A stretch of DNA of 64,000 nt from NCEH01 sp043195095 (GTDB taxonomy: Bacteria > Pseudomonadota > Alphaproteobacteria > Rhizobiales > Xanthobacteraceae). Position 1 is the stretch's first letter; every line of letters starts with the position of its first letter. The stretch is from the NCBI RefSeq assembly GCF_043195095.1, contig NZ_JBAFWN010000005.1; one strand, 5' to 3'. Under the pieces are notes generated by a model that was not told the DNA's origin, did not search any database, and saw only the letters and a program-made list of their open reading frames with translations. The position numbers were made by a program, and so were the translations under genes. Below are positions 26,203 through 34,550 of the stretch, in pieces.

Positions 26203-28440
26203 CTAGTCCCGTTTGCGCGGGCCGGAAGGCTTTCCGCGCGGCGCGCCGCCGGGACGGGCACCGCCCTTCGGGCCGCCGAAGCCGGGACGCTTGGGGCCGC
26301 CAGGGCCCGCCTTGCCGCCGGGGCGGAAACCGGTGCGCTCACCACCTTCCGCGGCACCGGCGCGCGGCCGGCCACCGGCGAATCCGGGCTTGCCGGCCGG
26401 ACGCTCACGCGCCGCGCCTGCACCGAATCCGCCGCGCGGCTTGTCCGTGCCATGGCCGCTGCGGGGTTTGCCACCACCGAAGCCGCCGCGCTCATTGCCC
26501 TCGCGCGGCGGGCGATCGCCGAAGCTGCCTCGGCCTCGCGGGGCGTCGGGCCGTTGGGGACGCGCGCCGGAAAAGCCCACGTCATCAGAACTGCGTCCGC
26601 GTTCGGGAAAGCCGCCGCCGCGCGGGCGCGGGCTGCGGCCCGGCTCGTCGCGGCGCGGGGCGCGCTCGGGCCGGTCAGCGCTGAAGGGCTTCGGGCGCTC
26701 CGCGCGATCCGAGCGGAACCCGCCCGGCTTGCCGGCGCTGCCTTCGCGGCGGGGCGGGCGCTTGTCGTCATAGGCCGGGCGGTCATCACGGCGGGGGGCG
26801 CGCTCCGGCCGGTCGGCACTGAAAGGCTTCGGGCGCTCCGCGCGATCCGAGCGGAAGCCGCCCGGCTTACCGGCGCCACCCTCGCGGCGGGGCGGGCGCT
26901 TGTCGTCATAGGCCGGGCGGTCGTCACGGCGGGGGGCGCGTTCAGGCCGGTCGGCACTGAAGGGCTTCGGGCGCTCCGCGCGATCCGAGCGGAAGCCGCC
27001 CGGCTTGCCGGTGCCGCCCTCGCGGCGGACGCCGCGTTCGGCACCGTCAGGGCGGCCACGGCCGAAGATCGGCTTATGCGGCGAAGCGCCAACCCCCTCC
27101 CGGCGCGGACCGCGTGCGGGCGCGCCGTCGCGGCTGTCCTCGCGTTGGAAACGGGCCGGGCCGCGCTTGGGGCCTCCGTCCTCGGAACGGGCCGCACGCG
27201 GACGCTCCTCGTCGCTCCTGAAACGACCCTCGGGCCGCGACGGGCGGGCGCCGAATTTCTGGCCCATGGCGGGGCGTGCGGGCCGGCGAGGGTCGGAACG
27301 CTCGGCAAAGCGCTCGTCCTGCGGTTCGGGCACGAAGCGTTCCACCTTCACCTGCCGGCCCTTGCGGTCGGCGACGGTTCCGGCGCTGACGGTTTCGCGC
27401 TCGTCCTTGCGGCGGCTGCGTACACGGAACGCACCGCCCTCGGTGTCCCCATCCCCATGGGGATGGCGCGAGCGGCCGCGATGTTCGATTTCCGTATCGT
27501 GCCGCACGGCCACGGTCTCGCGGCGCGTGGGCCCACGGCGGACCGGGCGATCGTCCAGATCCTCGGGGCGCGGCGTGAAGCGCTGGGCTTCCTCCATGGC
27601 GCGCTCGAACAGGGGCGCGTCGAAATCCACCCCGGCGGCGGCGGAAAGTTCCTCGCCCAGCTGGTCGCGCAGGATGCGCGTGCGCACCTCCTCGATACCG
27701 TTCTCGGGCACGTCGCCCAGCTGGAACGGCCCGTAGGACACGCGGATCAGCCGGTTCACGCGCATGCCGAGGGCGGCGAGCACGTTGCGCACTTCGCGAT
27801 TCTTGCCCTCGCGCAGCGAAACGCTGATCCAGGCATTGGCCCCCTGCACGCGGTCGAGCGTCGCTTCGATGGGGCCGTATTCGATGCCTTCCACCGTGAT
27901 GCCGCCCATGAGCGCGTCGAGCTTGGCCTGGTCGATGGCGCCATTGGCGCGCACGCGATAGCGGCGCAGCCATCCGGTTTCCGGCAGCTCCAGCGCGCGG
28001 GCGAGCCCGCCGTCATTGGTGAGCAGCAGCAGGCCTTCCGAATTGAGATCCAGCCGCCCCACGCTGACGAGGCGCGGCAGGCCCTTCGGCAGGATTTCAA
28101 ACAGAGTGGTGCGGCCTTCCGGGTCGCGGTTGGTGGTCACCACGCCCTTGGGCTTATGGTAGAGGTAAAGACGGGTGCGCTCGCGCTCCGGCAGCGGCTG
28201 GCCGTCCACCTGGATGGAATCCTTCTCCGTCACGGTGAAGGCAGGGCTGGTGAGGACGATGCCGTTGACGGCGATCCGCCCGGCCTCGATCCAGGTTTCG
28301 ATCTCGCGCCGCGAGCCGAGGCCTGCGCGTGCGATCACCTTTGCGACGCGCTCGGCGTCATTGGTCTTGGGCTGCGGCAACGCGCGCTTGTCGCGCGGGA
28401 CGCGGTTCTTGTCCTTGCGGGGAGGTTGTGTACGGGGCAT
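26203..28440 (-). CDS. rluB: 23S rRNA pseudouridine synthase (RluB/RsuA family) with long repetitive tail
   Basis: Pseudouridine synthase acting on 23S rRNA. The first 250 residues hold an N-terminal S4 domain (AERVAKVIARAGLGSRREIETWIEAGRIAVNG) and the catalytic domain with VGRLDLNSEGLLLLTNDG, where the Asp is the nucleophile, and WISVSLREGKNREVRNVLAAL. The protein is 745 residues, far longer than the usual 250-300. The extra 480 or so residues are a disordered Arg/Gly/Pro/Asp-rich tail that includes three near-identical 46-residue repeats (DNA at 26641-27024). Similar but variable tails are seen in Rhizobiales. The start at 28440 gives MPRTQPPRKDKNR, a typical basic N-terminus. Confidence 0.92.
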   Translation of the reverse strand: MPRTQPPRKDKNRVPRDKRALPQPKTNDAERVAKVIARAGLGSRREIETWIEAGRIAVNGIVLTSPAFTVTEKDSIQVDGQPLPERERTRLYLYHKPKGVVTTNRDPEGRTTLFEILPKGLPRLVSVGRLDLNSEGLLLLTNDGGLARALELPETGWLRRYRVRANGAIDQAKLDALMGGITVEGIEYGPIEATLDRVQGANAWISVSLREGKNREVRNVLAALGMRVNRLIRVSYGPFQLGDVPENGIEEVRTRILRDQLGEELSAAAGVDFDAPLFERAMEEAQRFTPRPEDLDDRPVRRGPTRRETVAVRHDTEIEHRGRSRHPHGDGDTEGGAFRVRSRRKDERETVSAGTVADRKGRQVKVERFVPEPQDERFAERSDPRRPARPAMGQKFGARPSRPEGRFRSDEERPRAARSEDGGPKRGPARFQREDSRDGAPARGPRREGVGASPHKPIFGRGRPDGAERGVRREGGTGKPGGFRSDRAERPKPFSADRPERAPRRDDRPAYDDKRPPRREGGAGKPGGFRSDRAERPKPFSADRPERAPRRDDRPAYDDKRPPRREGSAGKPGGFRSDRAERPKPFSADRPERAPRRDEPGRSPRPRGGGFPERGRSSDDVGFSGARPQRPDAPRGRGSFGDRPPREGNERGGFGGGKPRSGHGTDKPRGGFGAGAARERPAGKPGFAGGRPRAGAAEGGERTGFRPGGKAGPGGPKRPGFGGPKGGARPGGAPRGKPSGPRKRD
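26641..27024 (-). repeat. Three tandem 138-bp repeats in the rluB tail
   Basis: Two complete copies (26887-27024 and 26749-26886) and a third, truncated at its end (26641-26748), are arranged head to tail in frame. Each encodes a 46-residue unit starting REGGxGKPGGFRSDRAERPK. The copies differ by few bases, which points to recent expansion by slippage or recombination. Confidence 0.9.
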
Positions 28441-28476
28441 GGAAGGCCGATAGCACGAACCGTGCGGCGACACGAG

Positions 28477-28935
28477 GTGCAGGAGCGCGGGTTGGGCGAG
28501 ACTTTCATGCAGATGGCGCTCAATGAGGCGCGCGCGGCGGCCGAGCGGGGCGAGGTTCCGGTCGGCGCGGTTCTGGTGCGCGGCTCGACCGTGGTCGCCC
28601 GCGACGGCAACCGCACGCGCGAATTGGCCGATCCCACGGCGCATGCGGAAATGCAGGTGCTGCGCGCCGGGGCCAAGGTGCTCAGCGCCGAGCGGCTGTT
28701 GTCCTGCGATCTCTATGTGACGCTGGAGCCGTGCGCCATGTGCGCGGCTGCGATCTCATTCGCCCGCATCCGCAGGCTGTATTATGGCGCGCCCGACCCC
28801 AAGGGCGGCGCGGTGGAGAGCGGCCCGCGCTTTTATACCCAGCCGACCTGCCATCACGCACCCGAAGTCTATGGCGGCATCGCCGAGCGGCAGGCGGCGG
28901 ACGTGCTGCGCGCGTTTTTCAAGGACCGGCGCTGA
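28477..28935 (+). CDS. tadA: tRNA(adenine(34)) deaminase
   Basis: Zinc-dependent deaminase that converts A34 of tRNA-Arg(ACG) to inosine. The zinc site is HAE in DPTAHAEMQVL (His ligand plus catalytic Glu) and PCAMC in TLEPCAMCAAAISFARIRRLYYG. The C-terminal helix ends AFFKDRR. I prefer the GTG at 28477 (MQERGLGETFMQMALNEA) because relatives have several residues before the FM pair; an ATG at 28507 is the alternative and neither has a strong ribosome binding site. It is divergent from rluB, whose start lies 36 bases away, an arrangement shared with other Rhizobiales. Confidence 0.92.
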   Translation: MQERGLGETFMQMALNEARAAAERGEVPVGAVLVRGSTVVARDGNRTRELADPTAHAEMQVLRAGAKVLSAERLLSCDLYVTLEPCAMCAAAISFARIRRLYYGAPDPKGGAVESGPRFYTQPTCHHAPEVYGGIAERQAADVLRAFFKDRR

Positions 28936-28981
28936 GGCTGTCGGGAGTTTGGCCGGTTCTGCGCTTATTTCCTGGCATATT

Positions 28982-29106
28982 CCCCCTCCCTAACCCTCCC
29001 CCGCAAGCGGGAGAGGGGACTGTGGTGGGATCGCGGGAAATACGCGGCCAAAAAGAACGCGCCCGCTCCCTCTCCCGCTTGCGGGGGAGGGCAGGGGGAG
29101 GGGGCA
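28982..29106. repeat. REPIN-like inverted repeat pair
   Basis: Two related palindromes in opposite orientation. CCCTCCCCCGC/GCGGGAGAGGG spans 28994-29017 and CCCTCTCCCGC/GCGGGGGAGGG spans 29068-29091, about 50 bases apart; each is a hairpin with one mismatch and a two-base loop. The same module occurs at 41653-41765, and a diverged relative at 61571-61704. It fills most of the gap between tadA and the hydrolase gene. Confidence 0.8.
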
Positions 29107-29154
29107 GGGGGAGGGGGCAGGTCTTGCGAGACCCCCGCAGCCCATGCCGCGCCT

Positions 29155-30054
29155 TTAGCCCAGAAAGCCCTGCAGCGCCTTCAGCGTCGCCGCGGGATTT
29201 TCCTCGCACAGGAAATGCCCCGCCTCCACGGCCTGTCCCTCGATCTTCGGCGCGAACACCCGCCACGCGTCCAGCGGGGTGACGCCCCGGCTCGGAATGC
29301 CGTGGGCGCCCCAGATCGCGAACACCGGACATTCGATCACCCGCCCGGCGGCAAGGTCGGCTTCGTCATGGGCAAGGTCGATGGTGGCGCCGGCGCGATA
29401 ATCCTCGCACATGGCGCGGATATGGTCCGGCGAGGCGTAGGCCGCGCGATAATGGTCGAGCGCGCGCGCATCGAAGGCGGAGAGGTCCTTCGCCGCGGTC
29501 CAGCTTGCCAGCGTGTGGTCGAGATAGAAGCGCGGATTGCCGCCGATCAGGATTTCCGGCAGCGGATAGGGCTGGGCGAGGAAGGCCCAGTGATACACCT
29601 GGAGCGCGCGCGCCCGGTCCATGCCGTGCCACATGGCGAGCGTCGGCACGATGTCCAGCACCGCGAGCCGGTCCACCCGCCCGGGGGCATCGAGCGCCAG
29701 CCGATAACCGACGCGCCCCCCGCGATCATGCCCCGCCAAGGAGAAATGGGCATGGCCGAGGCTCTCCATGAGCGAAACCAGGGCGGCGCCGGTGGCGCGC
29801 TTGGAATAGGGCGCATGGTCCTTGCCCGGTGCGGGCGCCGCGCTCCAGCCATAGCCCGGCAGGTCGGGAATGACGAGGCGATGGGTTTTCTCCAGCTCTC
29901 CCGCCAGGCGATGCCACATCACGCCGGTCTGCGGATAGCCGTGCAGCAGAAGCAGCGGCGGCCCCTCACCGCCGACCCGCGCGAACAGGCGGCCGGCGGG
30001 CGTGTCCACATTGTGGGACGAGAAGCCGGGAAACAAATCGGCGAGATCAGGCAT
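29155..30054 (-). CDS. Alpha/beta hydrolase, fluoroacetate/haloacetate dehalogenase-like
   Basis: Soluble alpha/beta-hydrolase (299 residues) closely resembling fluoroacetate dehalogenases, which hydrolyse the C-F or C-Cl bond of haloacetates to give glycolate. All the residues known to matter in that group can be found: nucleophile Asp and carboxylate-binding Arg pair in GHDRGGRVGYRLAL, acid Asp in AVLDIVPT, halide-binding His-Trp in YHWAFLAQP, the Tyr in ALDHYRAAY, and catalytic His in AGHFLCEE. Epoxide hydrolases share part of this pattern but not the HDRGGR and YHW pair together. Of two in-frame ATGs (30060, 30054), the second has better spacing from GGAG. It lies downstream of purD on the same strand. 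Confidence 0.82.
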   Translation of the reverse strand: MPDLADLFPGFSSHNVDTPAGRLFARVGGEGPPLLLLHGYPQTGVMWHRLAGELEKTHRLVIPDLPGYGWSAAPAPGKDHAPYSKRATGAALVSLMESLGHAHFSLAGHDRGGRVGYRLALDAPGRVDRLAVLDIVPTLAMWHGMDRARALQVYHWAFLAQPYPLPEILIGGNPRFYLDHTLASWTAAKDLSAFDARALDHYRAAYASPDHIRAMCEDYRAGATIDLAHDEADLAAGRVIECPVFAIWGAHGIPSRGVTPLDAWRVFAPKIEGQAVEAGHFLCEENPAATLKALQGFLG

Positions 30055-30149
30055 GGTCATGCTCCGCGCGGGGAGGGCGGCACTGGGAGCGCCGAAGGTG
30101 GCACGACCGGACGGGTGGGGCCAGAGCCCCCCGCTGGCGCGAGCGCCAC

Positions 30150-31406
30150 TCAGTCCAGCGCGCGCCAGCCGATATCGTTGCGATAGAAGCCGTCCGGCCA
30201 ATCGATGCGGGCGGCGGCGCGATAGGCCCGGTCGCGCGCTTCGCGCAGGGTGTCGCCGGTGGCGGTGACGTTCAGCACGCGCCCGCCGTTGGAGACGATC
30301 TTGGCGCCCGACCGCTTGGTGCCCGCCTGGAAGACGATCACGCCCTCTTCCTTTTCGGCGTCCTCGATGCCGCGGATCTCCGAGCCGGTCTGGTGCGGGC
30401 CGGGATAGCCGCGGCTGGCGTAGACCACCGTGATGGCGCTCTTGGACGACCATTGCGGCGCGGCGCCCGCGAGTTCGCCGTGGGCGGCGGCGTTGAGCAA
30501 AGCGAGGAGATCGCTCTCCAGGCGCGGCATCAGCACCTGGCATTCCGGATCGCCGAACCGGCAATTGTATTCCACCAGCTTCGGCCCGCTCTGCGTCAGC
30601 ATGAGGCCGGCATAGAGGATGCCGCGATAGGGGTTGCCCTCAGCCACCATGGCGCGTGCCGTGGGCACGACGATTTCCGCGATCGCGCGTGCTTCCAGCT
30701 CGGCGGTCAGCACCGGGGCCGGGGAATAGGCGCCCATGCCGCCGGTATTGGGGCCGAGATCGCCGTCGAAGGCGCGCTTGTGGTCCTGGGCGCTGCCGAA
30801 GGGAATGACGGTCTCGCCGTCCACGAGGCAGAACAGACTGGCCTCCTCGCCCTCCATGAATTCCTCGATCAGCACTTCCTGCCCACCGCCGGCGAACACC
30901 TGGTCGATGGCGGCGATCGCCTCCTCCACCGTCAGCGCGACCACGACGCCCTTACCGGCCATCAGGCCGTCCGCCTTGATGACGATGGGGGCGCCCTCTG
31001 CGGTCACATAGGCCCAGGCGGCTTCCGGCTTGGTGAAGCGCGCAAATGCAGCGGTGGGAATGCCGTGGGCGCGGCACAATTCCTTGGTGAAGAGCTTGGA
31101 TCCTTCCAGGCGCGCAGCGGCGGCCGTGGGGCCGAAGGCGGGGATGCCGGCCTCGGTCAAGCGGTCCACCAGACCCGCCACCAGGGGCGCCTCGGGGCCG
31201 ACGACCACCAGTTCGATGCCGTTCTTCATGCACCACGTCACCAGCGTGTCGTGGGCGGAGAGCGCTATGCCTTCCACCAGTTCGGCAAGGTCCGCGATGC
31301 CGGGATTGCCGGGCAAGGCATAGAGCTGACTGATGCTAGGGCTCTGCGCGAGCTTCCAGGCGAGGGCATGCTCGCGGCCACCGGAACCGAGCAGAAGCAC
31401 ATTCAT
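30150..31406 (-). CDS. purD: Phosphoribosylamine-glycine ligase
   Basis: GAR synthetase (418 residues), second step of de novo purine synthesis: ligates glycine to phosphoribosylamine with ATP. It starts with MNVLLLGSGGREHALAWKLAQSP. The ATP-grasp domain includes IVIKADGLMAGKGVVVA, EEFMEGEEASLFCLVDG, and the family signature NCRFGDPECQVLMPRL. The C-terminal domain ends FYRNDIGWRAL. It is divergent from xseA. Confidence 0.97.
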   Translation of the reverse strand: MNVLLLGSGGREHALAWKLAQSPSISQLYALPGNPGIADLAELVEGIALSAHDTLVTWCMKNGIELVVVGPEAPLVAGLVDRLTEAGIPAFGPTAAAARLEGSKLFTKELCRAHGIPTAAFARFTKPEAAWAYVTAEGAPIVIKADGLMAGKGVVVALTVEEAIAAIDQVFAGGGQEVLIEEFMEGEEASLFCLVDGETVIPFGSAQDHKRAFDGDLGPNTGGMGAYSPAPVLTAELEARAIAEIVVPTARAMVAEGNPYRGILYAGLMLTQSGPKLVEYNCRFGDPECQVLMPRLESDLLALLNAAAHGELAGAAPQWSSKSAITVVYASRGYPGPHQTGSEIRGIEDAEKEEGVIVFQAGTKRSGAKIVSNGGRVLNVTATGDTLREARDRAYRAAARIDWPDGFYRNDIGWRALD

Positions 31407-31538
31407 GCGGCGTCATCTCCCTTTTTAACTTGGCTATCGGCTTGCGCGCTTCCAAACAAGGGGGGAGGCATTGCGCTCGCCGCATATGAGATGATGCCGC
31501 TATGCTCTTGCCAAGATCATATGCAGCGATGTGAGTCG

Positions 31539-33158
31539 ATGGTCCAACTGCCCGAACCCCATGCCAACGCTCCCGAATGGAGCGTTTCGGAACTCTCCGC
31601 CGCGCTCCGCCGCACGGTGGAGGAGGCCTATGGCCATGTCCGCGTGCGGGGTGAAATTTCCGGTTACCGCGGGCCGCATTCCTCCGGCCACGCCTATTTC
31701 TCGCTGAAGGACGAGGGCGCCCGACTCGATGCCGTGGTCTGGAAAGGCAATTTCGCCCGCCTCAAGCTGCGGCCGGAAGAGGGGCTGGAGGTGATCGCCA
31801 TCGGGCGCCTCACCACCTATCCGGGCAAGTCGGGCTATCAGATCATCATCGAATCCCTGGAATTCGCCGGGGCCGGCGCCATCATGGCGATGCTGGAGGA
31901 GCGCAAGCGACGCCTCGCGGCGGAAGGCCTGTTCGATCCCGCGCGCAAGGCGCTGCTACCCTATCTGCCGAACGTCATCGGCATCGTCACCTCGCCCACC
32001 GGCGCCGTCATCCGCGACATTCTTCACCGCCTCGCGGATCGTTTCCCGCGCCGGGTCGTGGTGTGGCCGGTGCGGGTGCAGGGCGACACCTGCGCGGCCG
32101 AGGTGTCCGCCGCCATCCGTGGCTTCAACGCCCTGCCTCACAACGGGCCGGTGCCGCGGCCGGACGTGATCATCGTCGCGCGCGGGGGCGGCTCGCTGGA
32201 AGACCTGCTGGGCTTTTCCGAGGAAGCGGTGGTGCGCGCCGCCGCCGAAAGCGAAATTCCCCTGGTCTCCGCGGTCGGCCATGAGACCGACGTGACGCTG
32301 ATTGATTTTGCCGCCGACGTACGCGCGCCGACCCCCACTGCCGCCGCCGAAATGGTGGTGCCGGTGCGGGCGGATCTGCTGGTGGCGGTGGAAGGGCTGG
32401 GTGGCCGGCTCATGGCCGCGCCCTTGCGCCTGCTGGAGCGCCGGCGCGGCGAATTGCGCAGCCTGGCGCGCCTGCTGCCTTCCGCCGACGCACTTTTGGC
32501 AATTCCCCGCCAGCGGCTCGATGCGGCATCCGGCCGCCTGCCGCGCGCCTTGCGGGCGAATGCATTGGCCCATCGTATCCAGTTCCAGAAGGCAAGTGCG
32601 CGCCTGTCGCCATCTGCCCTGAAGACCCGGCTGGAGCGCGCGCGGGAGCGCTCGGCCACTCTCGGCACCAATCTGGAGCGCTGCCTGCGGCGGGCGGTGG
32701 AGCGCAAGCGCGAGCGCTTTTCCGCCATCGGAGCCGGGCTCGATGCGGCCCGCCGCGCGCAGCGGGTCCACATCGCCCGCAATCGCGATCGGCTGGAAGG
32801 GCTCGGCGATCGCGCGACCCGGGCGGCGCGCATCCTGCTGCGCGAGCGGCAGCGCCAGCTTTCGAGCGCCGCGCAGGTGCTAGAGGCTTTGTCCTATCAG
32901 GGCGTGCTCCGGCGCGGCTTCGCTTTGGTGCGCGATGCGCAGGGCGTGGCCGTGCGCACTGCCGGGGCGGTCGCACCCGGCGCGGCGCTGGAATTGGAGT
33001 TCGCCGACGGGCGTGTGGGAGCCGTGGCCAACGGGGCCGGCCTTGCTCCCGTTCCGCCTTCGGGCGGGCAGTCCATCGCCCCGCCCGCGCGGGCCAAGCC
33101 GGCGCGGACGCGCAGCGGCGAGAAGGCCAAATCCCAGCCGGGCCTGTTCGACCTCTGA
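31539..33158 (+). CDS. xseA: Exodeoxyribonuclease VII large subunit
   Basis: Large subunit (539 residues) of ExoVII, which degrades single-stranded DNA to oligonucleotides and acts in repair. The N-terminal OB domain (EWSVSELSAALRRTVEEAYGHVRVRGEISGYRG) is followed by the catalytic core with TSPTGAVIRDILHRL, IVARGGGSLEDLLGF and SAVGHETDVTLIDFAADVRAPTPTAAAE. A long helical region binds small subunits, and a C-terminal beta domain (GVLRRGFALVRDAQG) ends in a Pro/Ala/Lys-rich tail. I chose the ATG at 31539 because conserved sequence starts about 12 residues later. An ATG at 31521 is also possible. The small subunit gene xseB is not in the window. Confidence 0.94.
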   Translation: MVQLPEPHANAPEWSVSELSAALRRTVEEAYGHVRVRGEISGYRGPHSSGHAYFSLKDEGARLDAVVWKGNFARLKLRPEEGLEVIAIGRLTTYPGKSGYQIIIESLEFAGAGAIMAMLEERKRRLAAEGLFDPARKALLPYLPNVIGIVTSPTGAVIRDILHRLADRFPRRVVVWPVRVQGDTCAAEVSAAIRGFNALPHNGPVPRPDVIIVARGGGSLEDLLGFSEEAVVRAAAESEIPLVSAVGHETDVTLIDFAADVRAPTPTAAAEMVVPVRADLLVAVEGLGGRLMAAPLRLLERRRGELRSLARLLPSADALLAIPRQRLDAASGRLPRALRANALAHRIQFQKASARLSPSALKTRLERARERSATLGTNLERCLRRAVERKRERFSAIGAGLDAARRAQRVHIARNRDRLEGLGDRATRAARILLRERQRQLSSAAQVLEALSYQGVLRRGFALVRDAQGVAVRTAGAVAPGAALELEFADGRVGAVANGAGLAPVPPSGGQSIAPPARAKPARTRSGEKAKSQPGLFDL

Positions 33159-33238
33159 CAATGGATGCAACTGCCCTTTCGGTCGGCGCCGGTTGGGCTT
33201 ATGTTGTTCCGGCTAGATGAGGCCTTGTTTCAATCGTG

Positions 33239-33466
33239 ATGAACAGATTCGAGCGTTTTCCCGAAGGCAATGGCGAAGCCGAGCTGCGCTATCTGGATGG
33301 CGAATTCCGCATTGTGCGCCCCGGCACCTTCGTGCGCTGCGCCGTGACCGGCCAAGGGATCGCGCTTGACGAGTTGCGCTATTGGAGCGTCGACCTGCAG
33401 GAAGCCTATGCCGACCCGCAGGCGGTGCTGACGCGCGTCAATCAGCTCCGCCGCCAGCAGGGCTGA
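33239..33466 (+). CDS. DUF2093 domain-containing protein
   Basis: A 75-residue protein that matches the small alphaproteobacterial DUF2093 family through GEAELRYLDGEFRIVRPGTFVRCAVTGQGIALDELRYWSVDLQEAYADP. The family has no known function. It is predicted to be soluble, with a beta-rich fold and one cysteine. A GTG directly before the ATG (33236) is an alternative start. It stands downstream of xseA on the same strand, and its last 29 bases overlap the end of lpxK on the other strand. Confidence 0.9.
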   Translation: MNRFERFPEGNGEAELRYLDGEFRIVRPGTFVRCAVTGQGIALDELRYWSVDLQEAYADPQAVLTRVNQLRRQQG

Positions 33467-34550
33467 GCCGGCGCGCCGCGCGCGTCTCTGCCAGCGTGAT
33501 AAGCGCCGCGAACCCGCGCGCTTCCTCCGTCTCTGCCTCTGCCTCCCGCGCCTTGACGCCATCGGCCTTGACGCCATGGGCCTTGGTGCTTGCTGCGTCC
33601 TCAAGCTCCAGCCCCACGCGCAGAATCTGGACATGCGCCCGCACGTCCGCGAACTCCGGTGCCTCAAGGCGCGCGGCATCCTTCGCGGTCGTCACCAGGC
33701 TGAGGCCGCCGGCGCGCGCGTCGCGGTGCAAGGCGGACAATTCGGCGGGCGTATAGGGGTGATGATCGGGAAACGCCCGGCATTCGGCCACGTCGAGACC
33801 GAGGTCACGCAGGGTCTGGAAGAATTTCCCCGGCCGCCCGATGCCGGCGAAGGCGAGAATGCGCCGTCCGGCGAGCGCGGCGGCGTCGCCTGCGTCCGCC
33901 ACCAGGTGTCCGCGTAGCACATTGACCTGCAACGCGGCCCGCGCGGCCACCGCCGCGCCGGCCGCGCCCGCACCGATGATAAGCAGGCCATCCGCCCGCG
34001 CCGCCTGACCGGGGAAGGGCGCGCGCAGCGGCCCCGCCGGCAGGACATGCCCGTTGCCGAGCCCGGCCGCGCCATCCACCACCAGCAGAGCGGCGTCCTT
34101 GTGGAGGGACGGGTTCTGAAAGCCGTCATCCATCACGATGTGCGAGGCGCCCCGTGCCACGGCGAGCCGCGCGCCCGCCACCCGGTCGCGCGCGACAATC
34201 GTTGGCGCGGCCTGGGCGAGGAGCAAGGCTTCATCGCCCACCGCCGCCGCATCGTGGCGGGCCGGATCCACCAACAGAGGCCCCGCCTCGCGCCCGCCAT
34301 GGCCGCGCAGCAGGGCGAAGGGCGTCGCGCCGCGCGCCTTCATCTGCGCGAGCAGCGCCAAGGCGGTCGGCGTCTTGCCCGCGCCGCCAACGGTGGGATT
34401 GCCGATGCAGATCACCGGCACGCCCAGTTCGGCGCCCGGCTTCGCCATCCGCCGCAAGGTGATGGCGCCGACGATCCAGCCGATGGGCGCGAGCAGCCGG
34501 CCGGGCAGGGTGTGCGGGTGCGACCAGAAGGCGGGCGCCCGGGCGAACAT
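33438..34550 (-). CDS. lpxK: Tetraacyldisaccharide 4'-kinase
   Basis: Inner-membrane-associated kinase of lipid A synthesis, which phosphorylates the 4' position of the tetraacyl disaccharide to give lipid IVA. The 370-residue protein starts with the membrane-proximal MFARAPAFWSHPHTLPGRLLAPIG. It has the P-loop-like CIGNPTVGGAGKTPTALAL and the family blocks SHIVMDDGFQNP, HKDAALLVVD, LPAGPLR and FAGIGRPGKFFQTL. The C-terminus has an unusual charged stretch of Lys-Ala-His-Gly-Val and Glu-Ala repeats. Its start overlaps the waaA stop by one base (TGATG), so the two are translationally coupled. Confidence 0.93.
   Translation of the reverse strand: MFARAPAFWSHPHTLPGRLLAPIGWIVGAITLRRMAKPGAELGVPVICIGNPTVGGAGKTPTALALLAQMKARGATPFALLRGHGGREAGPLLVDPARHDAAAVGDEALLLAQAAPTIVARDRVAGARLAVARGASHIVMDDGFQNPSLHKDAALLVVDGAAGLGNGHVLPAGPLRAPFPGQAARADGLLIIGAGAAGAAVAARAALQVNVLRGHLVADAGDAAALAGRRILAFAGIGRPGKFFQTLRDLGLDVAECRAFPDHHPYTPAELSALHRDARAGGLSLVTTAKDAARLEAPEFADVRAHVQILRVGLELEDAASTKAHGVKADGVKAREAEAETEEARGFAALITLAETRAARRLSPAGGGAD

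Noticed and set aside
26452..28506. Long open frame on the plus strand covering most of rluB and running into tadA
   Set aside because: It is antisense to a strongly supported gene, its translation is low-complexity Ala/Arg/Gly sequence, and only the final part matches a known protein (TadA). High GC makes such long shadow frames common.
28982..29106. CRISPR-like repeats
   Set aside because: Only two inverted palindromes with unequal surroundings are present; there is no regular spacer pattern and no cas gene.
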